This document shows positions 35,038 to 42,765 of a DNA stretch of 64,000 nucleotides, piece after piece (the first letter of the stretch is position 1; each line of letters begins with the position of its first letter). Source of the DNA: an uncultured Crocinitomix sp. (GTDB lineage: Bacteria > Bacteroidota > Bacteroidia > Flavobacteriales_D > Crocinitomicaceae). The notes under the pieces are model-generated. The model made no database searches. It was given only the letters and a program-made list of their open reading frames with translations, and had not been told where the DNA came from. The translations under genes were made by a program, and so were the position numbers. Where the stretch lies: positions 37,282-101,281 of the forward strand of contig CAKZON010000024.1 in assembly GCA_937136425.1 (NCBI GenBank). The letters run 5' to 3'.

Positions 35038-36723
35038 TTAGTTCACTACATTTTTGAATGAAGCGTTTTCGAAGAATTTAATGAATTCTCTATCTTTAGA
35101 AGCTTTTGCTTTAAGACCTGCATCTTTAGCAATTGCGCTTTTCAAGTTATTTACAACTAAGTCCAAGTTATCTTGTCTTGCACCAATAATTGCTTTTAAG
35201 TAGTATCCCATTGCTGATTCAGCATCAATAGATGCATCTATAGTAGAAAGTGCAGCACTGTTGTCTCCATTTAATACTTGCGCTAATGCTTTGTTGAAAG
35301 TGTTTTCTCCACCAAAGTTTCCAATAGCCTCAGCATAGTTTCCATTTTGGATATCAATGATTCCTAAGTTATACTTAACCTCAGAACCAGCACCAACAGC
35401 TGATGTTAACAATTCAGTAGCTTTATCTCTATCGCCATTGATTCTTGCAATGATTCCTAAGTTATTTAATGTAACTGGGTTCTCATTTAAATCATTTGCT
35501 TTTTGGAAGTTCGCTTGAGCGTTGCTTAAATCATTTTGCATGTAGTAAACATACCCTACATTGTTATGACCTCTCCAATCTTCTGGATAGTTAGCAGCAG
35601 CTAATTTGTAAACTCTCATTTTCTCACTTAAATCTTCATATAAAGTTCCAGCGAATAAAAGTTCTTCAACAGTTAAAGTATCAGCTTTAGTTTTAGATAA
35701 GTTTTTCAACTCTTCATCAGACCAACCAATTTTGTCATAAACAACATTTAATTGAGTTCTTCTTAAAGAAGGTAAGATCTCTTTTTCCAAATCTTTATAA
35801 GTTTTGGCCATGTTGATAATCTCTTGCTCTCTTTTGTTTTTGTCTGGAGTCATTTCTAACACACGGATGATTAAGTTTTTATCTTCCAAGTCAGATGCTC
35901 TAACTGCAGCTTCAAATCCAGCCCAATCTTCCCCTTTAGGGTTTTGGCTATAGAATCCTGGAGTTGTTTCAAAACCTGATGCTTTAACAATTTTGTTAAC
36001 AGCTTCTTGTCCTGAATCAGCTCTATCTCTTGCTAACTGATCATTATCAGCAGTTTCTCCTTCTGGAGAAGCGTAAGAGATTAAATTCATTTTCTTTGGA
36101 GCAACTTTAGGGTTAGACTGCGCTGCAGTTAACCATTCTTGAAGGTCTTTAATGTCTTGACCTTTTGCTTCTTTAGAAGTAACGTTAGATTTACCTTTTG
36201 CATAGTTATACTGTGCATTGTAGTTTTCTTCAGTTGTTCTAACAAAGTTATCTACACCAATTAAGGCTTTATCATCATTTTGAACTAGTAAAGGAGTAAC
36301 GATTGTACCGTCAGCAATCTTTACAGCTTCAAATTCTTCTTCTTTTTTTCCTTTGCTTACTTTTCCAGTAATCATTAAATCAGCATTCTCTAAATCTGGA
36401 GAATAAGGGATAACATCAGAATAACTTACAGTTGCACCTGGTTTGTATGCAATTGTTTGTCCGTTTCCTGTTGCTTTCTCACCTTGAACTGTAATTGTTT
36501 TGAAAGCTTTACCTCCCAATTTTGGTGTAATTTCAGCAGACGCTTTTTTGTTCAATCCCTTTTCTGGGAATTTAACAGTTACGTTTACTCTAACGCTATC
36601 GCCGTGCATTTCAACTGGGTCTTGTTGCACTGTGTATTCAACGTCGCCAATTAGTTTACATCCTGTTAGCATAGCTGTAGCAACCACAATGGCAGCTAAT
36701 CCTCTATAACTTTGCTTTTTCAT
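35038..36723 (-). CDS. Lipoprotein with OmpA-like and TPR domains
   Basis: 561 residues. Lipoprotein signal ending AMLTGC (Cys22). An N-terminal beta-rich region (about 28-150) is followed by an OmpA-like peptidoglycan-binding segment (about 165-340: MNLISYASPEGETADNDQLA with RDRADSGQEAVNKI) and TPR-like repeats (about 370-530: GHNNVGYVYYMQNDLSNAQ, TLNNLGIIARINGDRDKA). The DNA uses a narrow set of frequent codons compared with its neighbours, suggesting an abundant envelope protein. It has its own terminator. Exact role unknown; an outer-membrane-to-cell-wall scaffold is a fair inference. Confidence 0.8.
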   Translation of the reverse strand: MKKQSYRGLAAIVVATAMLTGCKLIGDVEYTVQQDPVEMHGDSVRVNVTVKFPEKGLNKKASAEITPKLGGKAFKTITVQGEKATGNGQTIAYKPGATVSYSDVIPYSPDLENADLMITGKVSKGKKEEEFEAVKIADGTIVTPLLVQNDDKALIGVDNFVRTTEENYNAQYNYAKGKSNVTSKEAKGQDIKDLQEWLTAAQSNPKVAPKKMNLISYASPEGETADNDQLARDRADSGQEAVNKIVKASGFETTPGFYSQNPKGEDWAGFEAAVRASDLEDKNLIIRVLEMTPDKNKREQEIINMAKTYKDLEKEILPSLRRTQLNVVYDKIGWSDEELKNLSKTKADTLTVEELLFAGTLYEDLSEKMRVYKLAAANYPEDWRGHNNVGYVYYMQNDLSNAQANFQKANDLNENPVTLNNLGIIARINGDRDKATELLTSAVGAGSEVKYNLGIIDIQNGNYAEAIGNFGGENTFNKALAQVLNGDNSAALSTIDASIDAESAMGYYLKAIIGARQDNLDLVVNNLKSAIAKDAGLKAKASKDREFIKFFENASFKNVVN

Positions 36724-36836
36724 TCTATCTGATTTTAAAATCTTTTTACTTTAATTTACCTAAAAACAGTGCAATAATAAGGAATTTTTTTGACCTAGGA
36801 AAAACTTATGGATGTTAATAAAGATAAATGATGATT

Positions 36837-37340
36837 TCAATCGTTTAAATGCCCTAACTTCTCGATAGACGGATCATTTAACATAGGTTTTTTGAGTGTT
36901 TCAATGGCAATTTTCAATTTTGGATGAATCCAGTTTGGCGCTATTTCATGCAGAGGAAAAAGAACAAAATTTCTAAGATGTAAACGTTCGTGTGGAACAG
37001 TAATTAATTCGCTGGTATAAATTTCACCATTATAGTCTATAATATCCAAATCAATTAATCGATCCTGATAGCCTAAATTATTATCCTTCTGTTTCCTACC
37101 CAATTCTTGTTCTATTAATTTCAATCCTTTTAATAAGTCAACTAATCCTAAGGTTGTTTCAATTTGAATAATTGAGTTCACAAAATCTTCATTAGAATGA
37201 AATCCCCATGGTGGAGTTTTGTAGAAGCTTGACTTTAAATTTATCTGACCAATTTTATCTTCTATTTCTGCATATGCAGTTTTTAAATTTGCCTTACGAT
37301 TGCCAAGGTTACTTCCGAGACTTATAAATACTGTCTTCAT
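36837..37340 (-). CDS. folK: 2-amino-4-hydroxy-6-hydroxymethyldihydropteridine pyrophosphokinase
   Basis: A 167-residue folate-pathway kinase transferring pyrophosphate from ATP to the pterin. Seen are SLGSNLGNRKANLKTAY, KTPPWGF, IEQELGRKQKDN, DRLIDLDIIDYN (metal-binding Asp pair) and VPHERLHLRNFVLFPL. Normal length. Divergent from the response regulator, starts 92 nt apart. Confidence 0.94.
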   Translation of the reverse strand: MKTVFISLGSNLGNRKANLKTAYAEIEDKIGQINLKSSFYKTPPWGFHSNEDFVNSIIQIETTLGLVDLLKGLKLIEQELGRKQKDNNLGYQDRLIDLDIIDYNGEIYTSELITVPHERLHLRNFVLFPLHEIAPNWIHPKLKIAIETLKKPMLNDPSIEKLGHLND

Positions 37341-37396
37341 CTTATTAGAATATTCATCAAAAACTGATCCGAAACAATTCCGAGGGCTAAATTTAC

Positions 37397-37404
37397 TACT
37401 TTTG
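37397..37404 (+). promoter_or_regulatory. Likely -7 box of the response regulator gene
   Basis: TACTTTTG matches TAnnTTTG exactly, 27 nt before the ATG at 37432. No good -33 TTTG is seen at the expected spacing, so the call is partial. Confidence 0.35.
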
Positions 37405-37431
37405 CATTGTCAATTACATTATTCAATAAAA

Positions 37432-38109
37432 ATGAAACGAATTCTTCTAGTTGAAGACGAAGAGAGCTTAGTGAATGTACTCACGCTCAATTTGGAAATG
37501 GAAAATTATCATGTTGATGTTGCTTTAAATGGTGCCGAGGCGCTTGAAAAGTTTAATTCAAACTATGATTTGGTAATTTTAGATGTTATGATTCCTGAAG
37601 TAAATGGTTTTGATGTCTGTTCAGAAATTCGAAAGCATAGTCAAACTCCAATTTTGTTTATTTCAGCAAAGGGTACTTCTTTAGATAGAATTACAGGGTT
37701 AAAAATGGGGGCTGATGATTATTTGGTAAAACCATTCAATCTCGAAGAATTATTATTGCGAATTGTCATTCTAATTAATCGTGCTAAAGTTAATCCTGAA
37801 ATAAGCGATTTCAGATTTGGTGATAATTTGATCAACTTTAAAACATACGAAGTAGAAGCAAAAGGTAAAACTTTAACACTTTCAAAAAGAGAGTTGGCAT
37901 TATTACGTCTATTGATTTCGAAGAAGAATGAAGTCATTTCAAGAGATGAGATTTTAGATGAAATTTGGGGTAAAGATAAGTTTCCAACTAGTCGAACTAT
38001 TGATAATTATATCCTAAATTTCAGAAAATACTTCGAACCAAACCCTAGTAACCCGATCTATTTCAGGAGTTTACGAGGAGTTGGCTATAAGTTCGAAATA
38101 AAAGATTGA
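37432..38109 (+). CDS. OmpR/PhoB-type response regulator
   Basis: 225 residues from the ATG at 37432; the upstream open frame runs into the folK start and is ignored. The receiver domain (1-120) is intact: acidic pocket EDE (8-10), phosphoacceptor D51 in ILDVMIP, and Lys in YLVKPF. The C-terminal winged helix (about 130-225) has LTLSKRELALLRLL, ISRDEILDEIW and the wing RSLRGVGYKF. No histidine kinase is adjacent, so the cognate sensor is elsewhere. A hairpin terminator follows. Confidence 0.92.
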   Translation: MKRILLVEDEESLVNVLTLNLEMENYHVDVALNGAEALEKFNSNYDLVILDVMIPEVNGFDVCSEIRKHSQTPILFISAKGTSLDRITGLKMGADDYLVKPFNLEELLLRIVILINRAKVNPEISDFRFGDNLINFKTYEVEAKGKTLTLSKRELALLRLLISKKNEVISRDEILDEIWGKDKFPTSRTIDNYILNFRKYFEPNPSNPIYFRSLRGVGYKFEIKD

Positions 38110-38197
38110 CCTTAGGCACAACCCTTTACATATTTATTACGTCTATACATACAGAAAGCAATTAAATTTGCTTCTGGTTTTAATTTCCTTGCACGGT

Positions 38198-38252
38198 AAC
38201 CTGAAAAGAGATATGCTACCAAGACTATCAGTAAGCTCTTTTCAGGTTTTTT
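38198..38252 (+). terminator. Long-loop terminator after the response regulator
   Basis: Perfect 13-bp stem AACCTGAAAAGAG (38198-38210) / CTCTTTTCAGGTT (38236-38248) with a 25-nt loop, then T residues. The large loop is unusual for an intrinsic terminator. Confidence 0.75.
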
Positions 38253-38310
38253 TATGCGCTATCATTTTTTCAAAACTCTTATCCGACCAAATAATCAAAT
38301 TTTGAGGCAT

Positions 38311-38346
38311 AAAAAAAAGCATCCTCAGAGTTTCTAAGAATGCTTT
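38311..38346 (-). terminator. Intrinsic terminator of frr
   Basis: On the minus strand, AGCATTCTTAG pairs with CTGAGGATGCT (two G-U pairs) and is followed by eight T residues (38318-38311). It lies about 25 nt past the frr stop. Confidence 0.82.
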
Positions 38347-38369
38347 TGTAATATTTAATCTTCGATCAA

Positions 38370-38933
38370 TTAGATTGTCATGATATCTGCTTCCTTTTTA
38401 ACAATAAGCGCATCAATTTTTGCAATGGTCTCATTTGTAAGATCCTGTACAACACTTTCTAAATTTTTAGTGCGATCTTCAGACAAACCTTCTCCTTTTA
38501 ATTTTTTCAAGTAATCGTTTGCTTCTTTTCTATTATTACGTACACTTACCTTAGCTGCTTCTCCTTCACTTTTAGCTTTCTTCACAAACTCACGTCTACG
38601 CTCTTCAGTTAATGCAGGCACGTTAATCAAAATACTTTCCCCATTACTTTGAGGGTTCAAACCTAAATTCGCATTAATAATTCCCGTTGCAATTGCATCC
38701 AAGTTTGATTTGTCCCAAGGTTGAACAGTAATTGTTTTTGCATCCAATGTGTTTACATTGGCAACCTGGTTAAGTGGAGAAGTAGCTCCGTATGCCTCAA
38801 CTTTTACACTATCAAGCATAGATGGAGTAGCTTTACCTGCTCTAATCTTCTCAAGGCTGGACATTAAATGGTCAACCGTTCCGTTATTACTTTCCTTAGC
38901 TTCATCAAGAAGCATGTCAATTTCTTCTTCCAT
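38370..38933 (-). CDS. frr: Ribosome recycling factor
   Basis: A 187-residue factor that, with EF-G, splits the post-termination ribosome. Seen are HLMSSLEKIRAGKATPSMLD, VEAYGATSPLNQVANV, TVQPWDKSNLDAI, NVPALTEERRREFVKKA and a C-terminal helix ending KKEADIMTI. Full length. It is 12 nt downstream of pyrH, the usual pyrH-frr pair. Confidence 0.97.
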   Translation of the reverse strand: MEEEIDMLLDEAKESNNGTVDHLMSSLEKIRAGKATPSMLDSVKVEAYGATSPLNQVANVNTLDAKTITVQPWDKSNLDAIATGIINANLGLNPQSNGESILINVPALTEERRREFVKKAKSEGEAAKVSVRNNRKEANDYLKKLKGEGLSEDRTKNLESVVQDLTNETIAKIDALIVKKEADIMTI

Positions 38934-38945
38934 AATTTGAATTAA

Positions 38946-39653
38946 TTATACAGTCACTAAAGTACCAATTTTTTCTCCTGATACAACTTTCATTAAATTT
39001 CCAACCCTATTCATATCAAAAACAATGATTGGAACATCATTTTCTTTACACAATGTAAATGCAGTCATGTCCATAACATTCAATCCTTTATTATAAGCAT
39101 CATCAAAAGTTAATGAACCAAATTTTTCTGCATCCGGATTTTTTTCAGGATCAGAAGTGTAAATTCCATCTACACGTGTTCCTTTTAAAATTACATCAAC
39201 CCCCATTTCAATAGCTCTTAGGGCTGCAGCAGAATCAGTTGTAAAATAAGGATTACCTGTACCTGCACCAAAAATAACAACACGACCTTTTTCAAGATGG
39301 CGAACAGCTCTTCTTTTAATATAAGGTTCTGCAATTTCTTTCATTTCAATTGCAGATTGAAGCCGAGTATAGATTCCAAGTTTCTCTAAAGCAGCTTGCA
39401 ATGCCATACTATTAATCATGGTTGCTAGCATTCCCATATAATCCCCTTGGGTTCTATCCATTCCACCAGCTTCTGCCTGTACTCCACGAAAAATATTTCC
39501 ACCTCCCACTACAATAGCAATTTCAACTTTTGCATCATGCAGTTCTTTAATTTGAGCTGCATAATCATCTAATCGATTATTATCAATTCCAAATTGCTTG
39601 TCGCCCATCAAGGCTTCACCGCTTAATTTTAAAAGTACTCGTTTGTATTTCAT
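38946..39653 (-). CDS. pyrH: UMP kinase
   Basis: A 235-residue amino-acid-kinase-fold enzyme phosphorylating UMP to UDP. Motifs are [43 protein letters not shown] and a Thr/Asp-rich nucleotide site [14 protein letters not shown]. Normal length, upstream partner of frr. It is separated from tsf by a terminator hairpin. Confidence 0.97.
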   Translation of the reverse strand: MKYKRVLLKLSGEALMGDKQFGIDNNRLDDYAAQIKELHDAKVEIAIVVGGGNIFRGVQAEAGGMDRTQGDYMGMLATMINSMALQAALEKLGIYTRLQSAIEMKEIAEPYIKRRAVRHLEKGRVVIFGAGTGNPYFTTDSAAALRAIEMGVDVILKGTRVDGIYTSDPEKNPDAEKFGSLTFDDAYNKGLNVMDMTAFTLCKENDVPIIVFDMNRVGNLMKVVSGEKIGTLVTV

Positions 39654-39710
39654 GGTTTGCTCAATTTAATTTTTCCTAACGGTCTGTTTATCAATATTTA
39701 TTTTTTTGCC

Positions 39711-39740
39711 AAAAAAAATCCTGACTAAAAGTCAGGATTT
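39711..39740 (-). terminator. Intrinsic terminator of tsf
   Basis: Perfect stem AATCCTGACT (39717-39726) / AGTCAGGATT (39730-39739), 3-nt loop, followed on the minus strand by a T run. It separates the rpsB-tsf transcript from pyrH-frr. Confidence 0.88.
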
Positions 39741-39751
39741 AAATAATTTGT

Positions 39752-40717
39752 TTAACCTAGTGAAACACGCTTGAAACCAGAAACTTCAAGACCAGCACCT
39801 TTAGCTGCAACATAGTCAGCAACGGTCATTTTCTCGTCTTTAATAAATTTTTGATCTAACAAGCACTTCTCTTGATCCAAAGTAGTATTGTCAGAAATGA
39901 ATCTTTCCATTTTACCTGGTAAAATTCTATCCCAAATTTGCTCTGGCTTACCTTCAGCAGCCAATTGCTCTTTTGCTTCAGTTTCAGCAGCAGCCAATAC
40001 ATCTTCAGATAATTGAGCCATTGAAATATATTTAGGTACATTTTTAAGTGTTTTTCCTAAACGACCTAATTCAATATTCTCTTTTTCAATTACTGCAATT
40101 CTTGCTTCAGTTTCAGAAGCAACAAACTCAGCTGTAAATTCTTTATAAGATAATTGAGTTGCTCCCATAGAAGCTACTTGCATAGAAACATCTTTACCTA
40201 CTTCGTTTGCATCAGCTACTTTTTCAGATAAACCAACGATAGCAGCAATCTTATTGTCATGTACATAAGTACCAACAAATGGAGCAGCTAATTTTTCAAA
40301 GGCTTTGATTTCTAATTTCTCACCGATTACACCAGTTTGCTCAACTAATTTTTCAGCAACAGTAATTCCACCAAAATCAGCAGCTAAAAAGTCATCAACA
40401 TTATCATAGTTGATTGCGATATCAGCAAATTGACCAGCTAAAGCCAAGAAACCTTCGTTTTTACCAACAAAGTCAGTTTCACATCCTAATACAATAGCAA
40501 CACCTACAGTGTTGTCATCATTAATTTTAGAAACTGCAGCTCCTTCACTTGAATCACGGTCTGCTCTTTTTTCTGCAACTCTTTGTCCTTTTTTTCTTAG
40601 AACGTCGATAGCGGCTTGCATATCTCCTTCTGCTTCAACCAATGCATTTTTGCAGTCCATCATTCCTGCACCAGTTTTTTTTCTTAGCTCATTTACGAGT
40701 GAAGCTGTAATTTTCAT
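39752..40717 (-). CDS. tsf: Elongation factor Ts
   Basis: A 321-residue nucleotide-exchange factor for EF-Tu. The N-terminal UBA-like part is SLVNELRKKTGAGMMDCKNAL, followed by DMQAAIDVLRKKG. The TDFVGKN loop (CETDFVGKNEGF), which contacts EF-Tu, is present. Longer than the E. coli protein (283) because of an inserted segment in the core, which I believe is usual in this phylum. 41 nt after rpsB. Confidence 0.96.
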   Translation of the reverse strand: MKITASLVNELRKKTGAGMMDCKNALVEAEGDMQAAIDVLRKKGQRVAEKRADRDSSEGAAVSKINDDNTVGVAIVLGCETDFVGKNEGFLALAGQFADIAINYDNVDDFLAADFGGITVAEKLVEQTGVIGEKLEIKAFEKLAAPFVGTYVHDNKIAAIVGLSEKVADANEVGKDVSMQVASMGATQLSYKEFTAEFVASETEARIAVIEKENIELGRLGKTLKNVPKYISMAQLSEDVLAAAETEAKEQLAAEGKPEQIWDRILPGKMERFISDNTTLDQEKCLLDQKFIKDEKMTVADYVAAKGAGLEVSGFKRVSLG

Positions 40718-40758
40718 TTTTCTATTCTTTTACCCGATTAAAATCGGAATTTTTAATC

Positions 40759-41538
40759 TTATTTTTTTTCTTCAGCAGCCTCAGGCTTTGCTTCAGCAGC
40801 TTTTGCTGTTGCAGCAGCTTCTTTAGATGCTTTTGCTTTGTCTCTAGAGTTTTTGCGCTCTTCTAAACCTTCCATGATAGCAGCAGAAACTTTCGATAAA
40901 ATAGTATCGATAGATTTAGTTGCATCATCATTCGCTGGAATGATAAAATCAATATCTCTAGGATCTGAATTTGTATCCACCATTGCGAAAGTTGGAATAT
41001 TTAATTTATTCGCTTCTTTAACTGCAATGTGCTCTTTTAAAACATCAATTACAAAGACAGCAGCAGGTACTCTTGTCATATCTGCAATAGTACCGTAGTT
41101 TTTGTCCAACTTAGCTCTTGTACGAGACAATTGTAAACGCTCTCTTTTCGAAAGTGTTTTCATTGTTCCATCCTCTTCCATTTTGTCAATAGAAGACATT
41201 TTACGGATTGCTTTTCTGATTGTTCCGAAGTTAGTTAACATTCCTCCAGACCATCTTTCAACCACGTAAGGCATTCTAGTTGGTTTGATTCTTTCTTCAA
41301 GAATATCTTTGGCTTGTTTTTTAGTAGCTACAAAAAGAACTTTCTTTCCTGATTTAGCGATTTGCTTTAACGCCGCACAAGCTTGATCCAAGTGTGCAAT
41401 CGTTTTATTTAAATCTATAATGTGGATACCTTTTTTCTCAGTAAAGATATATGGAGCCATATATGGATTCCATTTTCTTTTTAAGTGTCCGAAATGAACA
41501 CCAGCTTCTAACAATTCATCAAATGTTGCTCTAGCCAT
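40759..41538 (-). CDS. rpsB: 30S ribosomal protein S2
   Basis: 259 residues: LLEAGVHFGHLKRKWNPYMA, FVATKKQAKDIL, ERWSGGMLTNFGTI, AVFVIDVLKEHIAVKEANKL and FIIPANDDATKSI. The core is complete; the tail after about 225 is Ala/Lys/Glu-rich (KEAAATAKAAEAKPEAAEEK), likely disordered. It is first of the rpsB-tsf pair, with a possible leader hairpin at 41596-41616. Confidence 0.97.
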   Translation of the reverse strand: MARATFDELLEAGVHFGHLKRKWNPYMAPYIFTEKKGIHIIDLNKTIAHLDQACAALKQIAKSGKKVLFVATKKQAKDILEERIKPTRMPYVVERWSGGMLTNFGTIRKAIRKMSSIDKMEEDGTMKTLSKRERLQLSRTRAKLDKNYGTIADMTRVPAAVFVIDVLKEHIAVKEANKLNIPTFAMVDTNSDPRDIDFIIPANDDATKSIDTILSKVSAAIMEGLEERKNSRDKAKASKEAAATAKAAEAKPEAAEEKK

Positions 41539-41595
41539 TTTTTTACTTTTTAAAATTTTGTTTACTTTCTTTTAACTTTTTTATTCTATTCCACC

Positions 41596-41616
41596 ACACT
41601 TAGCGTAGCTTAGTGT
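41596..41616 (-). promoter_or_regulatory. Leader hairpin upstream of rpsB
   Basis: ACACTTAGC (41596-41604) / GCTTAGTGT (41608-41616): nine pairs with one mismatch and a 3-nt loop, about 58 nt upstream of the rpsB start. It could be a ribosomal-protein leader that allows autoregulation, or simply structure in the leader. Confidence 0.35.
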
Positions 41617-41744
41617 AAATGAAAACTTCATTACAAAGCAATTACTGAGTAGTACAACTGTAATCTCAATAATTTAGATACTAAATCGCGACCTTTCTTA
41701 AAAGGCCGTCTTTGGTAGTTCTCCAAAAAATTTGGAGAAACAGA

Positions 41745-42131
41745 TTAACGTTTCGAGAATTGGAATTTCTTTCTCGCTTTTTTCTGTCCTGGTTTTTTTC
41801 TCTCAACCATTCTAGAATCTCTAGTCATTAATCCTTCTGCTTTCAATAAAGGTTTGTTTTCCTCTGAAATTTCAACCAATGCTCTTGAGATTCCTAATCG
41901 AAGCGCTTCTGCTTGACCATTTACTCCACCACCATCAATGTTTGCTACTACGTCGTATTTACCGACAGTATCAGTCAAAGCAAATGGCTGATTGATTTTT
42001 TCCAGTAAAACAGGAGTTTTGAAATAGTTTCCTATTTCTCTCTTGTTAATGGTAACTTTACCTGTACCTTCAGAAAGATATACTCTGGCTACAGCTGTTT
42101 TTCTTCTACCCAATGTGTTAACTACACTCAT
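41745..42131 (-). CDS. rpsI: 30S ribosomal protein S9
   Basis: 128 residues with the conserved start NTLGRRKTAVARVYLSEGTG, GGGVNGQAEALRLGISRAL and the basic C-terminal tail KKPGQKKARKKFQFSKR, which reaches the ribosomal P site. It is 4 nt after rplM, the conserved L13-S9 pair. Confidence 0.97.
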   Translation of the reverse strand: MSVVNTLGRRKTAVARVYLSEGTGKVTINKREIGNYFKTPVLLEKINQPFALTDTVGKYDVVANIDGGGVNGQAEALRLGISRALVEISEENKPLLKAEGLMTRDSRMVERKKPGQKKARKKFQFSKR

Positions 42132-42135
42132 ATTC

Positions 42136-42591
42136 TTATTTAATTGAATCTAATTTAATCGCTTCAGGTTTTTGTGCGTCGTGATTATGTTCACTTCCGA
42201 CAACAACCTTTAAGTTTTTGTACAAAGCACTCCCTAATTTATTTTTAGGTAACATTCCTTTCACTGCCTTTTCGATCAATCTTTCTGGATGACTCTCCAT
42301 GATCTGTCTCGCTGTCAAAATTCTTTGTCCACCTGGATAACCTGTGTGACGAATGTATTGTTTCGTCTCCATTTTGTTACCAGTCATGGTGATTTTCTCT
42401 GCGTTTACAACAATTACGTTGTCTCCACAATCAGCGTGAGGTGTGAAATTAGGTTTATGTTTCCCTCTAATAAGGAATGCTACTTTACTCGCTAGTCTTC
42501 CTAACGTTTCTCCTTCAGCGTCAACTAACAACCATTTTTTATTTGCTGTCTCTTTGTTGCCTGAAATCGTTTTGTAGCTTAATGTATCCAC
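42136..42591 (-). CDS. rplM: 50S ribosomal protein L13
   Basis: 151 residues from a GTG start: DTLSYKTISGNKE, WLLVDAEGETLGRLASKVA, GDNVIVVNAEKI and HTGYPGGQRILTARQIMES. The GTG is chosen because it gives the standard N-terminus and no ATG is available. First gene of the rplM-rpsI operon, driven by a perfect promoter 48 nt upstream. Confidence 0.97.
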   Translation of the reverse strand: MDTLSYKTISGNKETANKKWLLVDAEGETLGRLASKVAFLIRGKHKPNFTPHADCGDNVIVVNAEKITMTGNKMETKQYIRHTGYPGGQRILTARQIMESHPERLIEKAVKGMLPKNKLGSALYKNLKVVVGSEHNHDAQKPEAIKLDSIK

Positions 42592-42638
42592 AATAATCTA
42601 ATTTTTAATTTATAAACAATTCTCCCAAAATCGGGCTG

Positions 42639-42669
42639 CAAATGTACAATGTTTAATTTTATTAACAAA
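42639..42669 (-). promoter_or_regulatory. Consensus promoter of rplM-rpsI
   Basis: On the minus strand, TTTG (42669-42666), exactly 19 nt, then TACATTTG (42646-42639): a perfect match to the Bacteroidota housekeeping promoter. The leader that follows carries a short hairpin CCC-gatttt-GGG (about 42623-42635), a place where L13 leader control occurs in some bacteria. Confidence 0.85.
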
Positions 42670-42729
42670 GAATCTGTTGAAAAATATTAATTTATAAATT
42701 TTATGACCGTTTATTACAAATGACTTTCC

Positions 42730-42737
42730 TATTTTTG
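42730..42737 (+). promoter_or_regulatory. Likely -7 box of purF
   Basis: TATTTTTG fits TAnnTTTG and lies 28 nt before the ATG. The -33 region (about 42707-42712, cgttta) is only a partial match. Confidence 0.4.
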
Positions 42738-42765
42738 CACTCTAAATAATTCAGTTTTTCGCTTC

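Noticed and set aside
37300..37431. Upstream extension of the response regulator frame
   Set aside because: It overlaps the divergent folK start and would add 44 residues before a receiver that begins normally at MKRILLVEDEE.
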